Source: Paludibacteraceae bacterium
GTDB lineage: Bacteria > Bacteroidota > Bacteroidia > Bacteroidales > Paludibacteraceae
DNA: 64,000 nucleotides
Direction of reading: 5' to 3'
NCBI GenBank assembly: GCA_017477325.1
Contig: JAFUWV010000006.1
Span: forward strand, 1-64,000
In this document: in pieces, positions 52,486-59,718 of the stretch
Layout: each line of letters begins with the position of its first letter
Numbering within the stretch: the first letter of the stretch is position 1
The notes under the pieces: generated by a model
Told to the model about the DNA's origin: nothing
The model's database searches: none
What the model saw: only the letters and a program-made list of their open reading frames with translations
Program-made: the position numbers and the translations under genes

Positions 52486-53472
52486 TTATACTCTGAAACC
52501 TATTATCTGACGCACTTCGCGCAGAGTCTTCTCTGCACTTGCCTCGGCTTTCTCTGCTCCCAGTTTGGCCACTTTCAGCAGATAATCATCGTCGCCCTGT
52601 ATTGCCAGGATGCGCTCGCGTATCGGTGCACAGAATGCATTGATGTCTTGTGCCAACTGCTTCTTCATGTCACCATAGCGTATCTCGCAGGCATTGTATT
52701 TGTCGTTGAAATAGTTGTATGTATCCGGAGTCGAAACAAGTTCCATAAGAGTGAACAGATTCTGTATCGGGTCAGGCTTCTCCTGATTGGGAACGGTGGG
52801 ACCCGAGTCTGTCACAGCCCGCATCACTTTCTTCTGTATTGTCTTCTCATCGTCAACCAGATATATAGCGTTTCCTTCCGATTTGCCCATCTTTCCCGAG
52901 CCGTCCAGACCGGGCACTTTCACGGCTTTGTGGTTGAAGTGGAACGACTCCGGCTCTTTGAAGTACTCCACTTCGTATATACGGTTGAAGCGGCGGGCAA
53001 ACAGTCGTGCCATCTCCATATTCTGCTCCTGGTCTTTTCCTACAGGCACCTTGTCGGCACGATGAATCAATATGTCGGCAGCCATAAGCGTAGGATAAGT
53101 CAAGAGGCCTGCATTCACATTGTCCGGTTGTTTTCTCACTTTCTCTTTGAAAGAGGTAACGCGCTCCAATTCGCCAAGATATGCATTCATGTTGAAATAC
53201 AGATATAGTTCAAGAACCTGCTTCAAATCTGATTGCACATATATTGCGGCTTTCTCGGGGTCGATACCGCAAGCCAGGTATTCTGCAAGTATAGTACGGG
53301 TAGATTGACGTATGTTCTCCGGCTTGGGGTGAGTGGTCAGACTATGCCAGTCTGCAATGAAAAAATAGCAGTTGTATTCATCCTGCATCTTCACAAAACT
53401 CTTCACTGCGCCGAAGTAGTTTCCAAGGTGCAAGTTTCCGGTAGGACGGATGCCACTAAGTACGGTCTCCAT
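52486..53472 (-). CDS. trpS: Tryptophanyl-tRNA synthetase
   Basis: A 328-residue class Ic synthetase. SGIRPTGNLHLGNYFGA is the HIGH region (HLGN); PTLMAADILIH and VPVGKDQEQNMEMAR bind tryptophan and ATP; GKMGKSEGN is the KMSKS-like loop. Length is normal. It lies downstream of an Lrp-type regulator and directly upstream of the nuclease gene. No T-box is expected or seen. Confidence 0.96.
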   Translation of the reverse strand: METVLSGIRPTGNLHLGNYFGAVKSFVKMQDEYNCYFFIADWHSLTTHPKPENIRQSTRTILAEYLACGIDPEKAAIYVQSDLKQVLELYLYFNMNAYLGELERVTSFKEKVRKQPDNVNAGLLTYPTLMAADILIHRADKVPVGKDQEQNMEMARLFARRFNRIYEVEYFKEPESFHFNHKAVKVPGLDGSGKMGKSEGNAIYLVDDEKTIQKKVMRAVTDSGPTVPNQEKPDPIQNLFTLMELVSTPDTYNYFNDKYNACEIRYGDMKKQLAQDINAFCAPIRERILAIQGDDDYLLKVAKLGAEKAEASAEKTLREVRQIIGFRV

Positions 53473-53539
53473 TTATTCAATTTTCAATATTCAAATTCCG
53501 GTTACCGGTTATCAGTAACAGGTAACCGATATACGGTAA

Positions 53540-53992
53540 TCATTCGATTGGTAACGAGCGTTTGATGCGTTGGTCAAGAGCTGTAAGAGTTTCTGTCTGG
53601 GCAATGCCGGGTATCTCTTGCAGTTTGCTCAGCAGACTCATCAGATGTATATCATCACGCGCATATAGTTTTATCAGTATAGAATACGAACCCAAAGTAT
53701 AGTGACTCTCGACTACTTCAGGAATCTTCTCTATCTCGGCAACAGCGCTGTTGTACATATTGCCTTTTTCAAGTATCACTCCTACATAAGCACACAGATG
53801 ATAGCCGAGCGACTTCGGATTCACCAGATATCCCGAGCCGGTAATTACACCCAAATCATACATTCTCTGAACACGCTGATGTACGGCAGCACGACTTACA
53901 CCACATTGTTCTGCCACGTCTTTGAAAGGAATACGAGCATTTTGGGTGATAATTTTTAAGATTTTGCGATCAAGTTCGTCAATCTTCTCCAT
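53540..53992 (-). CDS. Lrp/AsnC family transcriptional regulator
   Basis: A 150-residue regulator: winged HTH (about 5-60: LDRKILKIITQNARIPFKDVAEQCGVSRAAVHQRVQRM) and an AsnC ligand-binding (RAM) domain (about 65-145: YVGVILEKGNMYNSAVAEI, GSYSILIKLYARD). It senses an amino acid, unknown here. ATG at 53992 (MEKIDELDRK) is preferred to an upstream Met at 54034, which would fall inside the promoter. Divergent from the O-methyltransferase gene and upstream of trpS. Confidence 0.93.
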   Translation of the reverse strand: MEKIDELDRKILKIITQNARIPFKDVAEQCGVSRAAVHQRVQRMYDLGVITGSGYLVNPKSLGYHLCAYVGVILEKGNMYNSAVAEIEKIPEVVESHYTLGSYSILIKLYARDDIHLMSLLSKLQEIPGIAQTETLTALDQRIKRSLPIE

Positions 53993-54031
53993 AGTTTTAA
54001 CTAAAATTAATAATGTTATACATTTTGCCGA

Positions 54032-54062
54032 CAAAGTTACACAAAATAAAGCATATACACAA
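54032..54062 (-). promoter_or_regulatory. Promoter of Lrp-type regulator gene
   Basis: On the minus strand: TTG (54060-54062), 20 bp, TAACTTTG (54032-54039). Upstream at 54091-54103 lies TAACATTTTGTCA, a weak match to the TGACA-N3-TGTCA motif found elsewhere. Confidence 0.75.
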
Positions 54063-54206
54063 CTCTTATAAAGAAAAATAGCAAAAATAATAACATTTTG
54101 TCAGATTCAGGCAGTTTTATTTGTACTCAGCACTAAAATATCAGATTTAATGCTTACTTTTGCGCTATAGAACACAATGAAATCTATTCAGTCAACAACA
54201 CACGCC

Positions 54207-54845
54207 ATGACTATCGAAGAATATATAGAGCAACATAGCAGCGCCGAGTCGGAAGCTCTGAGACAAATCACACACGACACCAATGTCTATCAACTCAACC
54301 CGCACATGCTCTCCGGCCACGTGCAAGGCAGATTGCTCAGTATGCTCTCAAAGATGATTCGGCCGAAACGGATACTCGAACTCGGCACCTTCACCGGTTA
54401 TTCAGCCCTGTGTCTGGCAGAAGGTCTGAGCGATGACGGCATACTGCATACCATTGAGCATAATGACGAACTCGAGGACACTATTCGCCACAATTTCAAT
54501 CTATCACCATTGTCCGGGAAAATAATTCTTCATATCGGTGACGCCATCGAACTGCTTGGCAGCGACTCTGCTCTTGTAAGTGAGCGCTATGACCTCGTCT
54601 TCATTGATGCCGACAAGCGGGAATACGTTGAGTATTACAACCTCGTCTTCCCCCTTTTGAATAAGGGGGGATTCATCTTGGCAGATAACACACTCTGGGA
54701 CGGACATATCATTGAGGCACAATACGACAAAGACAAACAGACACAAGGTCTGCGCCGCTTCAACGATATGATAAAAGAAGACCGCCGCGTAGAGAAAGTC
54801 ATTCTCCCCATACGCGACGGACTGACCATTATCCGGAAAGTTTGA
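54207..54845 (+). CDS. SAM-dependent O-methyltransferase (COMT-like)
   Basis: A 212-residue class I methyltransferase of the bacterial catechol O-methyltransferase family. RPKRILELGTFTGYSALCLAEGL binds SAM; LVFIDADKREYVEYY contributes metal-binding Asp, and GGFILADNTLWDG the second Asp-Asn pair. The substrate (a catechol or quinol-like compound) is unknown. ATG 54207 (MTIEEYIEQH) matches the family start; an ATG at 54177 is only about 15 bases from the -7-like box TACTTTTG (54155-54162). Confidence 0.88.
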   Translation: MTIEEYIEQHSSAESEALRQITHDTNVYQLNPHMLSGHVQGRLLSMLSKMIRPKRILELGTFTGYSALCLAEGLSDDGILHTIEHNDELEDTIRHNFNLSPLSGKIILHIGDAIELLGSDSALVSERYDLVFIDADKREYVEYYNLVFPLLNKGGFILADNTLWDGHIIEAQYDKDKQTQGLRRFNDMIKEDRRVEKVILPIRDGLTIIRKV

Positions 54846-54849
54846 GAGC

Positions 54850-54961
54850 AAACTCTACAAACTTTACGAACTCTACAAACTTTACGAACTTTACAAACTT
54901 TACAAACTCTACAAACTCTACAAACTCTACAAACTTTACAAACTCTACAAACTTTACAAAC
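54850..54961. repeat. Intergenic 9-mer repeat (CTTTACAAA)n
   Basis: About 12 tandem, slightly varied 9-mers (ACAAACTCT, ACGAACTTT and similar) fill the gap between convergent genes. The frame through it reads as repeated N-S-T/N-F-T, clearly not a real protein. Reverse-complement relatives are at 45481-45561. Confidence 0.85.
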
Positions 54962-54980
54962 GTATCCCCCCCCTTCAACC

Positions 54981-55892
54981 CTACTTCTCTATCGGGTCAA
55001 AACCTTGACCGAACACACCTATCGTTTCCGACTGCGAAACAAAGGCATTGGGATCTATCTCATGCACAAGCCGGAATATGCGGTTCGACTCGTTTTTCTT
55101 TGCAAGCACTGTGATAACGTGCATGGGCTGCTTGCTGTACCAGCCTTCACCGTCAAGAATCGTGACTCCGCGGGGAATCTTGGTATTGATAGCATCGGCT
55201 ATCTCTGCATACTTGCTCGAGAAGATAAAGAACTGGACAGACTGACGCAACTGGCGCATAATCCAGTCTACAGCCGTTGAGCACATGAAAGTGAAGCACA
55301 AACCGAACATCAGTTTTTCTACGCTGTGCACATTGGGAAGAAAATACGCACTGCTGATTATCACAAGGTCACAATAGAACAACACACGCCCCATCGACAC
55401 ATGCCGGTATTTGTTAACTATCGTTGCCACTATGTCTGTGCCTCCGCTGCTGCCATTGTTCAGGAACAATATTCCCAGACCCACTCCGCACAACAAACCG
55501 CCTATCACCACTGCCATAAAGGGGTCGCTTATATCAGGCTGCTCTGCCATCGGAATAACCTTAAGCCAAATGGAAAGCCACAGTACTCCGTACAGCGTAC
55601 GCAGACAAAAACGCCAACCCACTATTCTCCACGCTATCAACAGCAATACTGAGTTGATGGCCAGTGTAGAAAGCCATATGGGTATGTACGTATTGGTAGC
55701 AAAATAAATAATTTCGCACAAACCTGTCAGTCCGCCACTGACAATATTGTGGGGGACAAGAAGCCGGTTGATAGCAATGCCGTAAGGAATAAGTCCCAAT
55801 GCTATCAATATAAACTCCTTCGTTAGTACGAATGGTCTTTGCTTGGTGACTCTGTCTATATGAGACTTTACGTCTGACATCTGTCTGGACAT
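54981..55892 (-). CDS. YitT family membrane protein (DUF2179)
   Basis: A 303-residue protein: five or six transmembrane helices (about 25-200; LLVPHNIVSGGLTGLCEIIYF, GVGLGILFLNNGSSGGTDIVATIV) followed by a cytoplasmic DUF2179 domain (about 215-300; FSSKYAEIADAINTKIPRGVTILDGEGWYSKQPMHVI). Family members are inner-membrane proteins of unknown transport role. It follows gcvP by 30 bases on the same strand and may share its transcript. Confidence 0.9.
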   Translation of the reverse strand: MSRQMSDVKSHIDRVTKQRPFVLTKEFILIALGLIPYGIAINRLLVPHNIVSGGLTGLCEIIYFATNTYIPIWLSTLAINSVLLLIAWRIVGWRFCLRTLYGVLWLSIWLKVIPMAEQPDISDPFMAVVIGGLLCGVGLGILFLNNGSSGGTDIVATIVNKYRHVSMGRVLFYCDLVIISSAYFLPNVHSVEKLMFGLCFTFMCSTAVDWIMRQLRQSVQFFIFSSKYAEIADAINTKIPRGVTILDGEGWYSKQPMHVITVLAKKNESNRIFRLVHEIDPNAFVSQSETIGVFGQGFDPIEK

Positions 55893-55922
55893 GGATATTT
55901 CGAGCTAATAGTTAATATATTA

Positions 55923-58757
55923 TCAAAAACGTGCTACTAAATTTCTGTCTCCCCAGCCGTTATCCACACGTGCTACCGGCAACCAGAATTTGTTCTCGTG
56001 CAACCACTCGGCAGGATATGCCGCTTTCTTGCGCGAATATGCGTGATTCCACTCGTCGGCGGTCACTTCGTATTCCGCATGGGGAGCATTCAGCAGTACA
56101 TTGTCCTGCTTGTCAGCCTTACCTGTAATTATCTCTTCTATCTCCTCGCGTATGATAAGCATCACCTCGATGAAGCGGTCCAATTCAGCCTTGCTTTCGC
56201 TCTCTGTCGGCTCTATCATCAGTGTGCCATGCACGGGGAATGAGAGTGTCGGAGCATGATAACCGAAGTCCATCAGACGTTTGGCTATATCGCCTTCTGT
56301 CACTCCGGCCTGGTGGAACTGACGGCAGTCCAGTATAAGTTCGTGCCCTACTCTGCCATTCTGGCCCGTATATACTATTCCGTATGCGCCGCGCAGTTTC
56401 TCTGCCATATAGTTAGCCGAGAGTATGGCTGCTGCTGTCGCCTCTTTCAGACCTTCTGTACCCATCATGCGGATATAGCCATACGATATCAGAGCCATAT
56501 TGGCATTGCCGTAAAGGGCTGACGACACTCTGTTCAAATCATCCGTAGGCATACAGTCTTTCAGCTTCTCGTTGGCACATATAGCGCCTACACCGGGACC
56601 GCCTCCGCCATGAGGCGAAGCAAACGACTTATGCAGATTCAGATGGCACACGTCGGCTCCTATCTCTCCCGGATTGGTGTAACCTATCTGCGCATTCATG
56701 TTGGCACCGTCCATATAGACCAGTCCTCCGTTCTCGTGTATGATGTCGCACATCTCGCGTATGGCTGTCTCAAAGATTCCGTGAGTCGAAGGATATGTTA
56801 TCATACAGCCTGCCAGTGTATCGCCGCACTCTTCGGCTTTCTGACGCCAATCCTCAATATCGGTATTGCCAAACTCGTCACATTTCACTATCACCGGCAC
56901 AAAACCAGCCTGAGCACACGATGCCGGATTGGTGCCATGAGCCGAAGCGGGTATCAGCAGTTTCTGTCGCTCGGTCCCCGAGTTTCGCCTCAAATACTCG
57001 CGTATCGTCACCAGACCCGTATATTCTCCTGCCGCGCCGGATGTGGGCTGCAGGTTGCAAGCGGCAAGACCTGTGATGACGCATAGTTGGTGCTCCAGCT
57101 CCTCAAGCAGTTCCTTGTAGCCTCTCGCCTGCTCCTCCGGCACCATCGGATGAATGCCGGTAAAGCCAAGCATCGTGATTGGTATCATGGCCGATGCCGG
57201 ATTGAGTTTCATAGTGCAGGAGCCGAGTGGTATCATCGAGTGAGTGAGCGAGATGTCTTTCCTCTCCAGACGCTTCAGATAGCGCATCATCTCTGTCTCG
57301 GTATGATACAGGCGGAATACATCTTCCTGCAGATAATCCACTTCACGCACCTGGCTTTCGTCAAGTGCCCAGATGTCGTTGAATGCATCTTCCGAGTCTT
57401 CAAACTGGGCAAGGTCATATTGCGCTTCGGCAAACAACTCGATCAGCATATTCATGTCTTCCACGTCGGTGGTCTCGTTGATGCTCAGCGAGACTGTGCC
57501 GTCCTCCGCATAATAGAGGTTAATCTGAAGCTCCTCTGCCTGACTCTTCAACGACTCAGGTGTCATATCGTCTGGAAGAACTATCTTCAGCGTGTCGAAA
57601 AACACGGAATTGAGTTGCTTATATCCGTATGCTTGCAGCATCTCGTTCAGATAGGCTGCCTTGTGGTGGATATTCTCCGCTATCTTTCGTATGCCTTCTG
57701 CACCGTGATACACGGCATAGAACCCCGCCATCATTGCTGACAAAGCTTCTGCCGTGCAAATATTGGAAGTGGCTTTCTCGCGCTTTATATGTTGCTCACG
57801 CGTCTGTAGTGCCAAACGATAAGCAGGCTTGCCATAAGCGTCTTTACTCAGGCCGATGATTCTGCCAGGCATATCGCGCTTGAACTCGTCACGGGTTGAC
57901 ATATATCCGGCAGTAGGACCGCCAAAACCCATAGGCAGACCGAAACGCTGGGCTGTACCGCAGACGATGTCTGCCCCCCACGAACCCGGACTCTTCAGCA
58001 GTGCCAGAGCCATCAGGTCTGCTATTACGGTCACATGCATACCGCACTCATGCGCCTTCTCGACTATATAGCTGTAATCTTCCACACTGCCGTCTGCATT
58101 CGGATACTGCAGTACTATGCCAAAATACTGTGCAGAAGTCGTCAACTTATCTATATTTGCCGCATCATCCACAACCAGTTCTATACCCTGCCCTGCTGCT
58201 CTCGTGCGGAGCACTGACAATGTGTTGGGGAAGAGGTTCTTGTCCACCAGCACTTTCTGAACCCCTTGTTTCACTTGCTCACGCGTACGCAGGTTGCGCA
58301 TCATCGTCACCGCCTCCGCTGCGGCCGTAGCCTCGTCAAGCAGTGAGCAGTTGGCGAGAGGAAGCCCCGTCAGGTCGCTTATCATTGTCTGAAAGACAAA
58401 CAACGCCTCCAGTCGGCCCTGACTCACTTCCGCCTGATACGGGGTGTAAGAGGTGTACCATACAGGGTTTTCAAGCACGTTACGCTGAATCACAGCCGGC
58501 ATGGCTGTATCGTACCAACCGCGACCTATATACGTCTTCCACAGTTCATTGCGGCTTGCCAATGAGTTCATATCACGCAAATGCTGCTGCTCTGATACCG
58601 CTTCGTCCAACTGCAAGTCCTGCTTCAGACGTATCTGGGCAGGAATAACCTGATTGATAAGTTCATCAACTGATTTTACACCAAGCGCTTCTGCCATTTG
58701 GGCCTTGTCTGATTGAGATAGGCCGATGTGACGGGGAGAAAGTGAGTTTGTCAACAT
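55923..58757 (-). CDS. gcvP: Glycine dehydrogenase (decarboxylating), P-protein
   Basis: A 944-residue PLP enzyme, the fused full-length form. It decarboxylates glycine and hands the aminomethyl group to lipoyl H-protein in the glycine cleavage system. RHIGLSQSDKAQM, the YTPYQAEVSQGRLEALF block, and the C-half NLHKSFASPHGGGGPGVGAI (PLP Lys, about residue 709) are canonical; MIPLGSCTMKLNP is also intact. GcvT and GcvH are not in the window, and no glycine riboswitch was recognised upstream. Own promoter; YitT gene follows. Confidence 0.96.
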   Translation of the reverse strand: MLTNSLSPRHIGLSQSDKAQMAEALGVKSVDELINQVIPAQIRLKQDLQLDEAVSEQQHLRDMNSLASRNELWKTYIGRGWYDTAMPAVIQRNVLENPVWYTSYTPYQAEVSQGRLEALFVFQTMISDLTGLPLANCSLLDEATAAAEAVTMMRNLRTREQVKQGVQKVLVDKNLFPNTLSVLRTRAAGQGIELVVDDAANIDKLTTSAQYFGIVLQYPNADGSVEDYSYIVEKAHECGMHVTVIADLMALALLKSPGSWGADIVCGTAQRFGLPMGFGGPTAGYMSTRDEFKRDMPGRIIGLSKDAYGKPAYRLALQTREQHIKREKATSNICTAEALSAMMAGFYAVYHGAEGIRKIAENIHHKAAYLNEMLQAYGYKQLNSVFFDTLKIVLPDDMTPESLKSQAEELQINLYYAEDGTVSLSINETTDVEDMNMLIELFAEAQYDLAQFEDSEDAFNDIWALDESQVREVDYLQEDVFRLYHTETEMMRYLKRLERKDISLTHSMIPLGSCTMKLNPASAMIPITMLGFTGIHPMVPEEQARGYKELLEELEHQLCVITGLAACNLQPTSGAAGEYTGLVTIREYLRRNSGTERQKLLIPASAHGTNPASCAQAGFVPVIVKCDEFGNTDIEDWRQKAEECGDTLAGCMITYPSTHGIFETAIREMCDIIHENGGLVYMDGANMNAQIGYTNPGEIGADVCHLNLHKSFASPHGGGGPGVGAICANEKLKDCMPTDDLNRVSSALYGNANMALISYGYIRMMGTEGLKEATAAAILSANYMAEKLRGAYGIVYTGQNGRVGHELILDCRQFHQAGVTEGDIAKRLMDFGYHAPTLSFPVHGTLMIEPTESESKAELDRFIEVMLIIREEIEEIITGKADKQDNVLLNAPHAEYEVTADEWNHAYSRKKAAYPAEWLHENKFWLPVARVDNGWGDRNLVARF

Positions 58758-58838
58758 GAATTTATATGTTTTTGTTAGAATTATTCCGTGGTTCTGTACT
58801 GCACCCTGACTATATTCGGGTCATACTTTTGTAGTGTG

Positions 58839-58869
58839 CAAAATTACGCATTTATTTTCAATCGCACAA
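58839..58869 (-). promoter_or_regulatory. Promoter of gcvP
   Basis: On the minus strand: TTG (58867-58869), 20 bp, TAATTTTG (58839-58846). The leader is about 75 nt. It overlaps the end of the small frame at 58844-58987. Confidence 0.6.
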
Positions 58870-58987
58870 CACCTTCTGCAAATACTTTCTCAAATATGGG
58901 CAAAGTCTTCTTGTCAATATCAGCACATTCATTTCTTATCACTGAACGGGATTTTGGCAATCCCGCAAACATTAAAAGTTTTAACAT
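58844..58987 (-). CDS. Possible 47-residue small protein upstream of gcvP
   Basis: ATG at 58987 and TAA at 58844-58846 encode 47 residues (start MLKLLMFAGLPKSRSVIRNE, end VFAEGVVRLKINA). The amino-acid composition looks protein-like, but there is no recognised family, no promoter of its own, and its end overlaps the gcvP promoter. It could be a small gene, a remnant, or chance. An overlapping plus-strand frame of 95 residues is equally unsupported. Confidence 0.25.
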   Translation of the reverse strand: MLKLLMFAGLPKSRSVIRNECADIDKKTLPIFEKVFAEGVVRLKINA

Positions 58988-59086
58988 TCCAATAATTCTA
59001 AATTTCAGATTTCGGCATCACAGTAATGAAATTATAAAAGCATCTATTTTATTATTATATTATATATATTTATAAATAAGGTGTCA

Positions 59087-59134
59087 TGACATTTTGTCAC
59101 TGACATTTTGTCAGTTTTAAGTGACATTTTGTCA
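59087..59134. promoter_or_regulatory. Three copies of palindrome TGACATTTTGTCA
   Basis: Identical 13-mers at 59087-59099, 59101-59113 and 59122-59134, starting 14 and 21 bases apart. TGACA-TTT-TGTCA is a near-perfect dyad, the form expected of a dimeric regulator's operator. The nearest promoter is that of gcvP, about 220 bases away; no nearer gene is evident. The rest of 58990-59390 shows no gene. Confidence 0.55.
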
Positions 59135-59337
59135 CTGAATCTATGTCCATAAATCAGTATTTTTCCTGTCTGGAACCCCATACCTTGTTTTATACATTTT
59201 AACATTATACCACCCTTTTTACGTCTATTTAACTTCTTACTTACCCTTTATGCTTCACATCTTCCCTAAATATATTCACTGACTATATTCACTAATTCCA
59301 TTATACCGTCATTATACCATCAGGCCAACATACCCGC

Positions 59338-59372
59338 AACCTGTAACCTGTAACCAGTAACCTGTAACCATT
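59338..59372. repeat. Heptanucleotide array (CTGTAAC/CAGTAAC)n
   Basis: About five tandem 7-mers of the same CAGTAAC family that flanks the 77-bp repeats, without the insert. Confidence 0.8.
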
Positions 59373-59390
59373 TAGCGCTGCAAATATAAT

Positions 59391-59624
59391 TCATTTTACC
59401 GGTTTTCCATTCCGCCATTTTGCGGAATATCCACCCTCAATATTATAATACATTTTGCCATTCACAAAAATCATTGTGTCTTCGCATAACAATATGCACT
59501 GCTCGTTCAAAAGCAGCGCCAACTGATAGAAGATGCAGACACTATGACTTTCGGCTCTCATCGCCAATCTGACATTTGGGGAAGAGAAATACGCACGCCC
59601 CATGCGGAGCATATTCTCCGACAC
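59391..59624 (-). CDS. Hypothetical 77-residue frame
   Basis: An open frame of 77 residues on the minus strand with a protein-like end (MIFVNGKMYYNIEGGYSAKW...). No family is recognised and no promoter seen; it sits between the terminator of the LamG gene and a repeat array. It may be a remnant. Confidence 0.25.
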   Translation of the reverse strand: MSENMLRMGRAYFSSPNVRLAMRAESHSVCIFYQLALLLNEQCILLCEDTMIFVNGKMYYNIEGGYSAKWRNGKPVK

Positions 59625-59652
59625 ATTACAACTCCACTAACGCCACAACAAC

Positions 59653-59678
59653 AGCGGCATCGGTGCACCGATGCCGCT
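59653..59678. terminator. Terminator-like hairpin after LamG gene
   Basis: AGCGGCATCGG and CCGATGCCGCT form a perfect 11-bp stem around TGCA. It lies 40 bases past the stop of the minus-strand LamG gene; a T-rich tail (GTTGTTGTTG) is weak on that strand, so termination efficiency is unclear. Confidence 0.7.
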
Positions 59679-59718
59679 TTCTGGGTAGATTAAATAATTC
59701 TACTTTTTTGCGCTCAGT

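Noticed and set aside
54842-55114. Frame encoding N-S-T/N-F-T repeats, resembling a low-complexity surface protein
   Set aside because: It is the translation of a 9-mer intergenic array between convergent genes and continues into the antisense of the YitT gene.
58758-59080. Glycine riboswitch upstream of gcvP
   Set aside because: No tandem aptamer-like structure was recognised in the short leader after the predicted promoter.
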